The position numbers and the translations under genes are program-made. Under the pieces are notes generated by a model. That model saw only the letters and a program-made list of their open reading frames with translations. It was not told the origin of the DNA and did not search any database. Source: Panicum virgatum (lineage: Eukaryota > Streptophyta > Magnoliopsida > Poales > Poaceae). Taken from it: a stretch of 64,000 bases of DNA. Location: contig NC_053137.1 in assembly GCF_016808335.1 (NCBI RefSeq), positions 310,001 through 374,000 on the forward strand, given 5' to 3'. Positions 1 through 11,817 of the stretch are shown in pieces; the first letter of the stretch is position 1; each line of letters opens with the position of its first letter.

Positions 1-582
1 GTGATCATGGTTTAGCCATGTCACTATACAAACTTCTTTAACTTGTGTTATCACCATCTCAACTTGACTAGTCAAAGAATTAATCTAATCTTGTAATACA
101 GAAAGAACAGGTAAGACTTAAATATATAGAGATAATATAGAAATTATATAAACTTGATATGGAGTAAATTTAAAAGAAAGGGCATGTAATTTTTTTAAAA
201 AAATTAGAAATCAGTACAACAGATTGAAATTACATTCTGTTAGAGTTGAGATTACATTCCGTTCCAGAGCTAGATGGGCTAGTCAACAACAACTACTCTA
301 CAATAACTTAAAAAAATATGTTAGCTTATAAACTACTAGACCAACAATGGAATACATATTAGCTTGTAGCCTGGTGGATGAAACAAATATCTCCATGAAA
401 ATGAATTGTTTAGTCTAGATAAGTGGTGCACCTTGAAGTCATCCATAGGGGGCCAATCTAAGAGATATAGCCTGCTAATTAGCATATATATGAAAAATCT
501 AGCTGCAGAAAGGGACACTCTCCGGAGGGAAAATAGCGACAATAATAGCTATGCAACAAGTTTTGCAAAAAAAAACACTTTT

Positions 583-744
583 ACATATAAGAGTAGGCAG
601 CTTACATGCAGCTTGCAGCTTAAAATAAGTGGTGTATTTTTAAGAAGCTTGACAGCTGAACAAAAGAAAACATCAAATTCCACGGTCTATTTGACAACAT
701 TTCTCACATATAAGAGTAGGCAGCTTACATGCAGCTTGCAGCTT
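583..744. repeat. 39-bp exact direct repeat, two copies 123 bp apart
   Basis: Copies at 583-621 and 706-744 are identical over 39 bp. Each contains the alternating run CAGCTTACATGCAGCTTGCA, which is itself built of short CAGCTT/GCAGCTT subrepeats. The intervening 84 bp is not repeated. No gene is recognised here. Confidence 0.85.
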
Positions 745-2453
745 GGTAAAATATCAAATTTCACTAGACAGATTAAATACAACACTACTGATGATATCAG
801 TATACGACCACAAAACAACATCACCACAAACAACATTATGATTAGTGTAAGTCAAATTTAAACAAAATATTTCCTTGAAAAAATGAAATAATATAAAAAA
901 ATTATAGTATAGTTATGTTAGAATTACATAAGTGGTAGCAGTGTAAAATTTACACACACTACTTATAAGTATCCGGAGGTAGAAGCAAAAGCAAAAGAGA
1001 GCTCTCACTAATTACGGGCTAACAAAACTAAGACTGCGGTGCAAGAAAAATGGATTAACACAAGCTAACACTAATAAGCACAGATGGCTGTACTGTAGCT
1101 CTAAATAAAACAATGTTGTCGGTTAGCTCTTGGACTTGACTTGATTACAAAATCAGTGGTGAAGAACTGATGGCACACTAACGACCAGAAATGGAGGCCA
1201 AGATTACTTCACTGAATAGAAGAGCTAGAGGTCATGTATTCAATTGGTCAAACTAATAAAAGGCATGAACGGCTACTATTATGTCCCTACAACATTATGG
1301 CCAAGAAGCAATCCAGATCAAACTTGAAATAAAAAGAATCTTAAAAGCTATGACAATGAATGCACGAAGAGTATATCATTATTGCTACACTAAAGCCTCA
1401 AGAAAGACACTTCACACTTCACAAAATGAATCCATGTTGAGCTGCTTTGAATAGAACTACTAGAAATTCAATGAGACAAAATCATAAAACCAGCTGAGCA
1501 GTTGAATTGAGGAGGTTAGTGCTACTATCGAGCTAATATTATCGTTGCGTAGTGAAGAATCAAGTGACCAAACCGATCTGTAGAAAATGAATGACCAGTA
1601 CCTGCACTGATGTCTAGCTCGAATTGTTGCCGTCAATCCGAAAATGAAAGGCCAAAGGCTGCTACTGCTAGACGAAATCGATGCTCGCTGCTGTCTTCCG
1701 AAGCAAGCGCAAACAAAAGAGCGCAGACAAACATAGTTAAATCTTGGAAAAGGTAGCATTTTACAATATCACGAAAAGAGACATGCTAGGATTGCCATAG
1801 TACCATATTATAATCTTGGCAAGTAGCTATAGCTATTATCATTTAACTTAATATTGATATGTTAAAGTTATAAATGTACTTATGACTCAGAACTAAATAA
1901 AGAGCTAGCATACAGATCAGGTTGAAGAGGACAGTTTATCCCAGCAAGGCACCAAAGCAATAAAGGCCAATCTAGCATCACTTAGCTTCAGTAAAGATGC
2001 CACAAGACTTGTAAACACTAAACGCCCATGGTTGTTCATTTGACTGGGAAAGAGGAAGATATATTGTACAATACCATAATAGAAAATTACATTACTAAAT
2101 CACAGTGTAATTCTAGCATAAGTTACTTGTAATTTATAGCCACTGATCAGAAGTGCTAATTAATTAAAATCAAAAGTAACCCATCAGCAGCCACAGATAA
2201 CACTAGAGACCATCAGAACTCGTTGAATCAACTAGCCTCTCAATGCTTATATGGTAACCACAACGGAAATGCGAAAATTCAAAACCCAAAAGTATGTTAA
2301 GACGATACATAAAGTAATATTTTTTAACCACAAGTAGCAAACCATCCTAGTTACGAATTGGTAGCTTACAGTTTACCCAAGACTACTACAAAATTAACTG
2401 ATACTCATAAGCATTTTTTTCTAAACTATCTCGAGAATAACTGGAACCACAGG

Positions 2454-2517
2454 TGAAAAGGGAATGATTGAGGCGGTGGTGGCTGTGAAAAGGGAATGAT
2501 TGAGGCGGTGGTGGCTG
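2454..2517. repeat. 32-bp tandem duplication
   Basis: Two identical head-to-tail 32-bp units (2454-2485 and 2486-2517), each starting TGAAAAGGGAATGATTGAGG. Identity of the copies suggests a recent slippage or duplication event in otherwise non-coding sequence. Confidence 0.85.
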
Positions 2518-4433
2518 CAAACCTAAATGCTTATGACTTTATATACACCAAATTGATACTGACCAAATCAAAACAGAGAACAATCATTTTTAAATCAGAA
2601 CAACAATGACAAACAAACAAATCAGGAAAAAAGAGAGATTGAATCTGGTAGCTCTTTAGCTTGAACAAAGCATGACAAGTACAAGCAACAAGAACATAAG
2701 CTATCAGTTTTTTTATTAAATTAGAGAATATAAAGAAAGCTCTTATATCAGGGAATCCAGTTACTTATCATTTTATAGCCACTATAAACAAAGGAAAAGT
2801 TCTTCACCTGAGTTCTCCCTCCCTCAACTCCTCAACTATACTCATGCAATTCAAGAAAAAAATAGTAGGAAGAAATAAAAAGACTTGGGTAAAATTTGGC
2901 ATAGAAATCCTAGTGAAGTAATGCACATTTTCATATTTCACGATTCACGGTAACAAACTAGAAAATTACAATACTAATTGAGGGTGTAGTTCTAGTATAA
3001 TAATTCTGAAATTTTAGCTAATATAAGAAGGACAACAGAATTCAGCTATAAAAAATGATCATGTTCTCCAAAATACAGCCAAAACAAAAGCTAATGGACA
3101 GGTTCTCAACAAAAATGAAACAAACTTAAATGCTCGGCATACATATGCTAAAGAAAATAAGGAGGAACCTACCTGTCACATTCTAGAAAAAAATGAGGAA
3201 CATATATGCCTGATGCACATCTGAAAATAAAAGACAACTAAAAATAGTAGCAGATGCCGACTAGAAAATTCACACTAATACTTACCAAAAGTATCCAATT
3301 AAAATGGAATCTATTGTGATACATGTTACAGTTTGCATAACATTACCAACAATAATGCAATAAGCAAAATAGCTGCAGACTGTAGTGCAGGGGACAAAAA
3401 ACAGCATACTATATCTACTCATCCTACAGCACACAAAATGAATGAAGATATACATCATATATTCAGAATGAACTCACTTAAAAGCTCAAAATAGATCAAC
3501 AGGGAGACAAGGCATGTAGGCACACCAAATATATAGCCAGACAATAATAATGTAGATTCTGCATTTATTTGACATTGAAGTAAAATTAGATAATTCCAAG
3601 TACTTAAAACCTAGAACAGAGAAGGGAGTAACATAACTCAGATTAAGTAATCTCAGATTTTTTAAAAAAAATCACATCTTAGCAGAAATTTCTATATGCA
3701 ATGCACAATGATTAGAACCCACCATGGCACCTTTCTAGTAGCCTTTTAGCTTGTCATAAGTGCTGACCCTGTGAACAAAAAAATGAGACTACATTGCAAG
3801 CAAAAAGGGATTAATGCTTAGCTAACATTAAACACTACCACTATGAAGACTAAATTACTTCTCTGACACAACAACTAGAGGCTCATGTATTCTAATGATC
3901 AAAACAATTAAAGGCACGCACCACTACTACTATGCACCTAACGAAATTGGAGACAAGGACAGGTAGAGTAGTATGCCTAGTGCAAAAGCAATGCTGAATA
4001 CCTAACCTAATCACATTTTCACCAGCAGCCCCGCATCGACATCCCTGAAGTTCTGCGTATCAATCCACCCAGACAACAAGTTGCTATTGAGAGGAATCAC
4101 CAAAGCTCGTCATGCCAAAGGAATTGACCTCTCGAGCAGATCTAACCCAAGGAAACAAGGGGCAATCACAGGAATAAGGAGGGCATCAGCCACATACCTC
4201 AAACCGAACCAAAAATCAAAACACGCATCGACGAATCGAACCATAAATCAACAAATCAAACCACAAATCGACATTATCGTGAATTGCACAAAACTAGGCT
4301 GAAACCCTAGTGCCCACACAGACTTGCTTGGCTGGCTGCTACCTGCCCACACGGGCCTCCATCCAACAGGGCATCAGGGAAACAGGACAACGACAACATT
4401 TAAAGAGGCATAAGAAGGAGACCTACCTTCCTC

Positions 4434-4660
4434 GACGTCGCCGGTGAAGCGTTGACCACGAGCTTCCCCTTTCGCCTCTGTCCCCCCAGTGAGGCGACGA
4501 GCAACCCCACGGCCCATGTGCCAATGGTGAGCAGCGGTGAGCGGGGTTGCCTCTCAGGTGCGCGCCGTCGGCGAGCCCAGCAGAAGCCCTCCGCCTCTGT
4601 CCGTAACAAATCGAAAATGGGAACGGAGGAGGCACAGGAGAAAGGAACGGATGAAGAGTC
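4434..4660 (-). other. GC-rich exon-like block with a splice donor (minus)
   Basis: The block is abruptly GC-rich compared with its surroundings. On the minus strand it ends in GAGGAAG|GTAGGTCTCC, a good plant 5' splice site at about 4433. This is how a 5' exon of a minus-strand transcript would look. One open frame crosses it (79 codons, Pro/Arg-rich) but resembles no family I know, and no downstream partner exon was found in 1-4433. It may be the 5' UTR of a gene whose remaining exons lie beyond the left edge, or a non-coding RNA. Confidence 0.3.
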
Positions 4661-5110
4661 ACGGAGGTGAGTCGTGACTCGTGAGATAGGACTGTGAGAA
4701 CAAAAACAGGTCTCAGTTACAATCACAAACCCGCTAACACAGAGATGGGCTTTAGAAGACAGAACGACGGGTCCAATAACGATCAAATGGGCGGTAAACA
4801 TACAAAATCATCAGGCCCGTTGGTTACTGATCAGACGATTCATGTCGTCGACTTACACCAGTACAAGATTTAAATCACCTTAAGACGAGTAAATCTGTTT
4901 ATTTAATACCTCTAATTAGTAGTCAAAGGAGTGAAAAGTTTTCATGAAATTTTTTTCACCGCCTAACCAAACTAGGCCAAGATTCCCCTTTGTCCTCTCC
5001 AGCCGCTGCTGCCTGCTGGCGGCTTCTGTAGCAGTTAGCACGACGTAGGATCCAGCAGCGAAAACTCACTCATTGATCCATGTTCCTGACCTCTGTATGT
5101 ATGTACCAGC

Positions 5111-6394
5111 GTTCGAGTACGCGGCGTGGCACGACGTCACCGAGGTCACCAAGGCCGCCTACGACGCCTGCTCCGTCAAGTCCTACACCGGCGGCGCCAC
5201 GCCACCGTCAAGCTTGCCGCCCCGGGCAACCGCTACTTCATCTGCAGCGTCCCCGGCCACGGCGCCACCGGCATGAAGCTCGAGGTCACCGTCGCCGTGG
5301 CCGCGGTCACCGCGCCCGCCACCAGAGGAGCGTCGCACCCGCGGACCCAAAGGGTGGCAAGGGTATGCTAGTACTTTTTTATCTTAATGCCTTCTTTGAC
5401 TCGAATTGATAAAATTTGAATTACAACTGATAATTATATTGATGACATTAGATATAAGAATAGTTTCAAAAATTTTATCAATCTTGTTGGCCTCTCAGTT
5501 TTAGTTCAAACTGGGTGGCTTTAGATTTATGACATGGTTTACAATCTTCTAAAATTAGTCTTGCTTCTACAGGTAGAAAGATTTTTTTTCCAAAGCCAGC
5601 TTTTCACTAGTACAATCCAAAAGCACCTTTCCCTACTTTTACTGGCTTTTGAGCATATAAATTACCCACTTGCCATTGATTATGTAGATATCAGTTTGTG
5701 TTTTTTTTTACGTCGCTCTCTTCCCCCTCTCGCGACCACTTCCTCGCCGGCGCCCCTCACCTCCCATCCCGCCAGCGCGCCACAAGCCTTGTCCAGTGGC
5801 TACGCGGCACTGCTTTGGTGAGCGCGTCTCACTGCCCTCGTCATCGTTGAGGCTCCATGCCCTCCCCACGCCGCTCCCCTCCCTCGAGAGGGCCGCGTCG
5901 GGATGGCTATGGATGATATGTGGGTTTCCTTAATAGTTTTCTCAAAAATCACAACTGCCCAACCAAGTGGCCTTCTACTTTTCTCATAGCTGTTTTTTCA
6001 CAGCCCACAGCTCACAACACCTTTTCCAAAAACCATAGCTCAACCAAACACATCTTTAATTTGCTCCTACTATTTATATTGTAATCTATACAAGTATTAA
6101 ATCTAATTACTTGTATATCAAATTGCTCATGGAATTTTTTATTGTACACCGAATTATTTTAGATTGTACCGAATAGCGAATTATATGTTAAAATTTTAAC
6201 ATGACATACCCTAAATTTCAATACTAGTTCGCCACAGATCGCACTCACCCCGGCCCCTGCAATGGCGGCACCACCGGAGCCTTCGTCCGTGCCGTCCACC
6301 GACATCGTCCGACGCCGCCAGCATTCGCGTGCTCGGAGCCAAGGCTGGCATGGCTCTCGCCGTCGGGATGGCCTTGGCCTTGCTGGCCATCTGA
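5111..6394 (+). pseudogene. Phytocyanin (blue copper protein) pseudogene
   Basis: Two exon-like pieces encode the second half of a phytocyanin, a plant extracellular GPI-anchored blue copper protein. The first (about 5111-5365), after an acceptor-like CCAG, reads [20 protein letters not shown], with the copper-ligand His. In another frame it then reads [17 protein letters not shown], with the Cys, His and Met ligand positions. The frame break coincides with a tandem GCCAC duplication near 5200. The second piece (about 6229-6394) gives a Pro/Ser-rich stretch and, after another frame break near 6305, the tail AGMALAVGMALALLAI-stop, a typical GPI-attachment signal. The disulfide Cys normally following PGH is Gly. 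No signal peptide or first half is visible upstream. Two frameshifts plus a missing N-terminus make it a pseudogene; the family call is firm, the subfamily is not. Confidence 0.75.
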
Positions 6395-7035
6395 GAGACC
6401 CGGTGACGCGTCATTTCATTTTGCAGATAGACGATTGATTAATTATCACATAACGTGTACGCATTCCTTGTAACCATTGATCCAATAAAAAGCCAATCCA
6501 CAGACCTCATTCTTCCAATGCAGTTCGGTTTACATGTGCCCTTACGGGGGAAGTTGGCATTGCTGAATTCAGGACCACATTGCTCTGTTTTTACCCGAAC
6601 GAGAAGCTGTATCGTAGCACACCTGCATGAGCAGAGGGACAGCACGTACGTGGGTGAAGAAATGAAATTATGCACTCCTGATGTGTCGACAAAAAGGAAA
6701 TCATAATCTTGTACTTTTTTCTGACGGGCAGACCTGTTTACATCTGTTGGATTGGAATATACTAATAGAAATTCTGGAGGTAGATCCTGATTCCATACAG
6801 AGGATCTTAGCTGGGCATCCCTGATCGAGACCCTGACTGCTCACTTTGTTTCCATTCATCATTCAACTTCCACTAGGGCATGAGACAATAGTGCGAGTCT
6901 TGCATAACTGTACGCACCAAATAGCAGTAGTTTCGTTTCCCCAATTCCTAATTGGCAATTGCATTTAAAGACGGTAGAGCAATCAGACCATCGTGACGAT
7001 TTGATGTGCTGTTAAACACACCACAGGTTCAGAAC

Positions 7036-7652
7036 CAGGGCCGTACCGGCAAACTCGAGGGCCCTGTGCGAAATAATGGACTGGGCCTTAGTGGCCTAGT
7101 GCAGGATCGCGAATACTAAGCGATAGCAGCAGTCAAGCGCGATAAGCGCGATGTGCTGTGTGAAAGCACAAATGTTAGAAGTCACACGTGTGACTCGCAG
7201 TTAAATCATCACAAAAGGTCTAATAACTATTTTTTGTTCCGGAATAATTTCTTTTATTGCTGGAACAATTGTTATTGTTTGAGCAACAAAATTTTTTTTC
7301 CAAAAAAAGTTTGTTTTAGCAACAAAGCATTGAGGGGCCTGGTTTATTAGGCCGATTTTAGGTTCAAAATATGGAATCCTGGAGAGGTTGTGGTGCTGTG
7401 ATAGGTCCACTCGAGATCACACACCTGACCCCGAGTAGCACCCATGTAAAAGGAAGTGATAAGTGATACGCCTACAATGATTTATCTTTTAGGAGCAATT
7501 TGGGCCATATTTTGCTACAAATTGGATCAATAATTAACTAAATTAAAATATTTACATGACTATATCTAATGTGTATCTAATATTTTGGGGGCCCCTTAAA
7601 TTCGGGGGTCCTGTGCGGTCGCACGGGCTGCACGGGCTTTGATACGGGCCTG
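7036..7652. mobile_element. Non-autonomous hAT element with 8-bp target duplication
   Basis: The 617-bp element starts CAGGGCCGTACC and ends in the inverted counterpart ACGGGCCTG, so the termini are imperfect inverted repeats beginning CAGG. It is flanked by an exact 8-bp duplication TTCAGAAC (7028-7035 and 7653-7660). An 8-bp duplication is the signature of the hAT superfamily. No transposase-like frame is present, so it would depend on an enzyme supplied elsewhere. Confidence 0.85.
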
Positions 7653-7673
7653 TTCAGAACTGGACCTAGAAGT

Positions 7674-8627
7674 CAAGATGCAAACGGCGCGGGCCATTTT
7701 GCCAACCCAACGGGCCGGACACCGCCGCTAGCCCACTTAACTCCCCATCTCAACCCACTTCGCTGGAGCGGCCTAATACGGGTAACCCGTATATACCGCC
7801 CAACCCGCACAACCCGCGTCATCGCCGCCCTCCCACCTTCCCCCATCAGGCCACGCTTCACAGCAGTGCTGCCATGCCTCCGCCCCCTCAGCGTTGCGCT
7901 CTTTTCCCTCCTCTTTCTCTCGCACATCCTCTGCTTCAAGGTCGCCAAGCCGTGCTTCTCGCCGGTGTGGGTTGTCTCCGGCGGGTCTCCGGCCACCTCA
8001 CGCCGGATCCGACCACCCTTGGTCCGGATCTGCATGCTCCGGTGCGGGGGCGTCTCTCCGACTCTCACCCATCGCGGCTGCCTTGGTCGCACCCTCTTTC
8101 CCCAAATTCGAAGCCGCACGTTCTGCCTTGGTTGCGGCTGCTGCAACGGAGTTCGAATTCAAGTTGCTCAAAGGTGAGTGGCTGTCAGCAGGCAGCAGGG
8201 AGCGGCATGAATCCATCGCCGTCTTGGCATTTGTTCTTGACAGTAACACCGTCCTAGATTTGTATCTAGCCATGTAGCTTGTTGCTGTCGCACTTTAGCA
8301 TCTGATTGACATTCTTTCTTTGTTGTTGGATTAGCTAATTGGTTCAGTTCATTGTAATTTTCCACTTTTTTCTTTAATTTCTGGAGATTTGTTAGGGCCT
8401 GTGAGCTAGACGGTTTGCTAAAACTCTTGTTAAAACTCTACTCATGCATTCGTAATTGCAATTTGAGCTAGCAGATATTTATGCAGGCGTTTGCATCTTG
8501 CGGGCCGCCGCAAATACCCGCAGCTAGCATGCGGTGTCTTACGGGCTGCCGCAGATGCCCGCAAAAGGCTAGCGGCGGCTGCGGACGGGTAGTGGGTATT
8601 CCGCCGCCGTCCCACTTGCAACCATAC
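7674..8627. mobile_element. hAT-like element carrying a GC-rich exon-like insert
   Basis: About 954 bp bounded by an 8-bp duplication CTAGAAGT (7666-7673 and 8628-8635). The ends are related: TGCAAACGG near the left and, inverted, TTGCAAGTGGG near the right, with G/C-rich subterminal blocks (CCCGCA, GCGGGC). No transposase is encoded. The centre (about 7860-8175) is GC-rich and ends in CTCAAAG|GTGAGTGG, a strong plant splice donor, so it may be a captured host exon. Its frames match nothing I recognise. It begins only 21 bp after the previous hAT element. Confidence 0.65.
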
Positions 8628-8759
8628 CTAGAAGTGCCTTTTCAGGGAAATCCTGATGGGCTGCTGTTTCACAAAAGTAGAATGGGAAGTGGCTACCAGC
8701 AAAGCAAGGATGGAAAAAGCCTGCAGACTGTACATGCCAGATGAAAAAGAACCTCTTGG

Positions 8760-9043
8760 GGTGTGTTTAGATCCCACAAAAACCCTCTAACATCCAAACT
8801 TTCCATCACATCAAAATCACATCGAAACATTAAATATAGCAAATAACTCATGCATGGAGTACTAAATATAGGTAAATAAAAAAATTAATTATATAGTTTT
8901 GACGTACGTTGCGAGACGAATCTTTTAAGTCTAGTTAGGTCGTGGTAGGACAATATTTACCAAAAAAACGAAAAATACTACAGTGTACTACAGTGTCCTA
9001 TGTGATTTTTCGCATCCCCTTTTCTCTCCATCTAAACACAACC
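8760..9043. mobile_element. Short inverted-repeat MITE
   Basis: Left end GGTGTGTTTAGAT is matched by right end ATCTAAACACAACC, flanked on both sides by TTGG. The interior contains CGAGACGAATCTTTTAAG, a string I associate with a common grass MITE family. It has no coding capacity. Superfamily assignment is uncertain because the flanking duplication is short. Confidence 0.7.
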
Positions 9044-9677
9044 TTGGACTGAATACTGATCATATAGCTCGCACAATTCCCCAGAACTACCTCTGCTAGT
9101 ACGAAAATCACTGGCTACATGAACCAAAATACAGAACATTCTTTTGTGTGTATTTGCTTTTTTTTTAGAGAACGTCTGAGCATATATTTCATTAAGAGGG
9201 ATTAAGAGGGAGTGTGTGTATTTGCTTTCAAGAGGAGGGCATTAGCTTTGTTTGATGCACTAGTGTTCAACAGTGTGGATCTGTGGAGGAAGAATCTCCA
9301 ACTCCAATCAAGATCCCAGGTGGTCAACAGGTCAAGGCCATCCACGCATGCATCAGTCCATGACCAACTCCATGGTCAATTCAATCGACATGCAGATGTC
9401 AAGACCACTGATTTGTATCAAAAGCTGAACTTTCCGACAGGATTACAAAATTATGAACAGATCAGCAAACTGTAAACAACAGAAGAAATTGGACAAGAAA
9501 GATGCAGAATGATTCCGCGAGATCCTGATGGAGATAATGAAAGTTCAATCCAGCAAGGCAGAATTGAACTGAACTCTAGGACAAATTGAATCAGTAGTAC
9601 ATCAACGCTACCCCTCCTCTAACAAATCTGTGCAGCTCTAACCTGCTCTGAACCGAGCCAGTCAAGAATCAGCGGCA

Positions 9678-10217
9678 TCAAGACGCCGTCGGGCTCGGCG
9701 CCTCTGGGGCAGCCGGCGGCGCAGGCGACGGCAAGGCCGGTGGCGGCGGCAGCAGGTCGGCGGGAGGCGGCGGTGTCGCTGATGCCGCTGGGGGCGTCGC
9801 GATCTCTGCCACCGGAGGCGGCGGCGACGGAAATGCCAGCGGGGGTGGCACGACTGCTGCCGGCGGCGGCAGCTGTGGAGGGGGCACCAGCATCGGCGGC
9901 TGCAGAGGGGTGACGGGCACAGGTGGTGGCGGCTGCCAGGCGGTGTCCGGGGAGGGAAAGGTGGGATTTTGCGGCGTCGTGGGCGTGGGCGTGGGCGGCG
10001 GACGAGCGGCGGTGGCGGGCTGCGCGATGGCGGGTCCGGGGAGGGCGGGCTGGCACCCGTCAGCGGCTTCGCACGCCGTCCCGGTGGCGGAGCTGGGGCC
10101 GGGCTTGGCGGCGCGGTGGAGGACGGCGCGGAAGGCGAGGACGACGCCGACGACGGCGAGGACGGCGAGGAGGGCGAGGAAGATCTTGGTGGCCTTGCCC
10201 ACGTAGCAGCCTGGCAT
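9678..10217 (-). CDS. Proline-rich single-pass membrane protein, unknown function
   Basis: A single-exon frame of 179 residues. I start it at 10217 (MPGCYVGKATKIF) because the 84 open codons upstream are low-complexity and look like 5' UTR read through. Residues of about 12-33 form one hydrophobic helix (IFLALLAVLAVVGVVLAF) preceded by a short basic N-terminus; this is a signal anchor or uncleaved membrane segment. The rest (about 40-179) is Pro/Ala-rich with PPPP, PSP and TPTPTT runs, similar in style to proline-rich cell-wall-associated proteins but without clear SPPPP extensin repeats. Strong GC3 bias supports real coding. Topology would place the Pro-rich tail on one side of the membrane. 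I do not recognise the family and assign no function; a spurious GC-rich frame is the main alternative. Confidence 0.6.
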   Translation of the reverse strand: MPGCYVGKATKIFLALLAVLAVVGVVLAFRAVLHRAAKPGPSSATGTACEAADGCQPALPGPAIAQPATAARPPPTPTPTTPQNPTFPSPDTAWQPPPPVPVTPLQPPMLVPPPQLPPPAAVVPPPLAFPSPPPPVAEIATPPAASATPPPPADLLPPPPALPSPAPPAAPEAPSPTAS

Positions 10218-10778
10218 GGCCGACGCTCTGTCGAGTCTCTTCTGGTGTCTGGCGGTGCTGTGCCCGTGAGGCCGTGACCGCTCCCGACGAGGTGGAGCAG
10301 CAGAGCGGAGGTGTGGAGTGTGGACGGACAGCGATGCTTTTTCTTGGTATTGTACGGGGAGCACGAGGCCTGGTGGCCGTCCGGTGCTGCAAGTGGACGC
10401 TCCAGATCGAGCTGAGATAAAAGAGATGGTTGCTCTGCTCAACCATCGCCATGTGATGTTAGCCGCCATTAACGCTCGAGACCTGCCTGACAGCGCTCAC
10501 TGCCATGGAGGCCGCGTCTCGAGAAAATGAGGAATCTTGTAGTGCTCCATCCACCTCCACTGCAATCTTTATTTGGGAGAAGCACCGCAGTAAATGGGCA
10601 AAGGGAAACGGGAAACCGCATTCATTTCATTCTTTGCAACTCCACCACCACTACTATTAGGTCCTGCTTAGAGAAAGTAACTAAACTTTAGTTACTTTAT
10701 TATATGGACTAAAGTTCCAAATAAAATGGCTAAAAACGTTTTAGTCCTACTAGTAATTCCCAAAGAGTAGAGGTATAA

Positions 10779-11054
10779 GGGCAGTCCCAATCCAGACTCT
10801 ACCATGGAGTCTAGGTCTCCTATTTATTGTGTTTTGCTGATGTGACAGTATATTTATGGAAGAGAGATTGAGAGAAATCAAGACTCCAAGTCTTATTTAG
10901 ACTCCAAATCTTCACGCAAATCAAGAATGAATGTGAGAGAGACAAGTGGGCCATATAAACTAAATTAACATACTTTGTATTGGGGAGTATAGTTTCTTGT
11001 GATGGAGTCTTTGAGGCTTAGACTCTATGAGTGGAGTCTGCATTGGGACTGCCC
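10779..11054. mobile_element. Tourist-like MITE (nested)
   Basis: Termini GGGCAGTCCCAATCCAGACTC and GAGTCTGCATTGGGACTGCCC (inverted) pair almost perfectly, and TAA is duplicated on both sides (10776-10778 and 11055-11057). The 276-bp element has no open frame. It sits inside the older element at 10660-11297. Confidence 0.85.
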
Positions 11055-11088
11055 TAAGGAGTTGAGTGGGCCTGCCTCCTTATTTTAG

Positions 11089-11271
11089 TGTCTGCTTGAT
11101 TGGATGCCAAAATATTGGCAAGCCAAATCGTGGGCATGTCAAATTTTTTTTATCAAAATCCTAGCAAGTTTAAAATAGTATTTGACTAGGTGAGTTGCTT
11201 TTTTAGTCTTCAACCAAACAAGTGATAAAATTTATAGACTTGCCCACATTTTGGCACCCAACAAATAGACC
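11089..11271. mobile_element. Short MITE (nested)
   Basis: Left terminus TGTCTGCTTGATTGGATGCC matches the inverted right terminus GGCACCCAACAAATAGACC. TTTAG flanks both sides (11084-11088 and 11272-11276). It is about 183 bp and non-coding. It lies within the right half of the outer Tourist-like element. Confidence 0.65.
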
Positions 11272-11817
11272 TTTAGTCACTTAATCCAAACAGATCCTTA
11301 AAATCGTACAATTAATCCTAGTTGGTACAAAAATTGACCCAGACACTCGCCTCATGCAAAGATCAGATAGACAGACAGACAATTAACACTTGCAGGTGTT
11401 AGGCCTTTCGAGTTCAAGCTTTTGGGGTCCTAGGCCTTTTCAGTCTAATGTTAATTAGGTCCCTTGTACTTTTTTTCAGAGTTATTCCTGTTATTTATGT
11501 AATCGCTTCTTTGCTGAACCAGAATTGCTTCTTCTTTCCTTAACTGATATGATATATAGCACTAAATACAATTAAGAGTTTACGGCCCGTTGGCTGCAGA
11601 AGCACGGTCTAGTGCGAGCCCAATATCTGCACTAGATACAAGTAGAGCAGCCCAACCAACCAAGAGTGCCTCATCCATCCACCCACACCAGCAGCGACTG
11701 CGAGCCGCTTCCTGTCATCCATATCCAGGCAGAAGCAAACGGCAGCCGCTTCCTTTTTCTTCCTGGGACATGCCGCCGGCGCTGCCTGCCATAGTGCTAT
11801 CCACTCCCACACTCCCC

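Larger units (their letters stand above)
1..4433. other. AT-rich stretch without recognisable coding sequence
   Basis: No reading frame in this 4.4 kb looks like a known protein, and the short open frames have no codon bias. The texture (AT-rich, many short A/T runs) resembles grass introns or ageing intergenic DNA. Several segments are diverged copies of one another: about 1030-1320 resembles 3786-3960, and about 2080-2140 resembles 2950-3015. Because a GC-rich block with a minus-strand splice donor sits at its right edge, the stretch could be introns of a minus-strand or non-coding transcript. That is inference only. Confidence 0.5.
10660..11297. mobile_element. Tourist-like MITE, host of two nested MITEs
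   Basis: Left terminus GGTCCTGCTTAGA and right terminus TCCAAACAGATCC are inverted repeats of each other with a few mismatches, flanked by the trinucleotide TTA on both sides (10657-10659 and 11298-11300). A TTA/TAA duplication is typical of the PIF/Harbinger-Tourist group. The element is interrupted by two further MITEs (10779-11054 and 11089-11271), so its own sequence is only about 180 bp. Confidence 0.7.

Noticed and set aside
4081..4302. 73-codon open frame (plus) in the AT-rich left region
   Set aside because: Basic low-complexity sequence with no domain, no suitable start context and no supporting splice structure.
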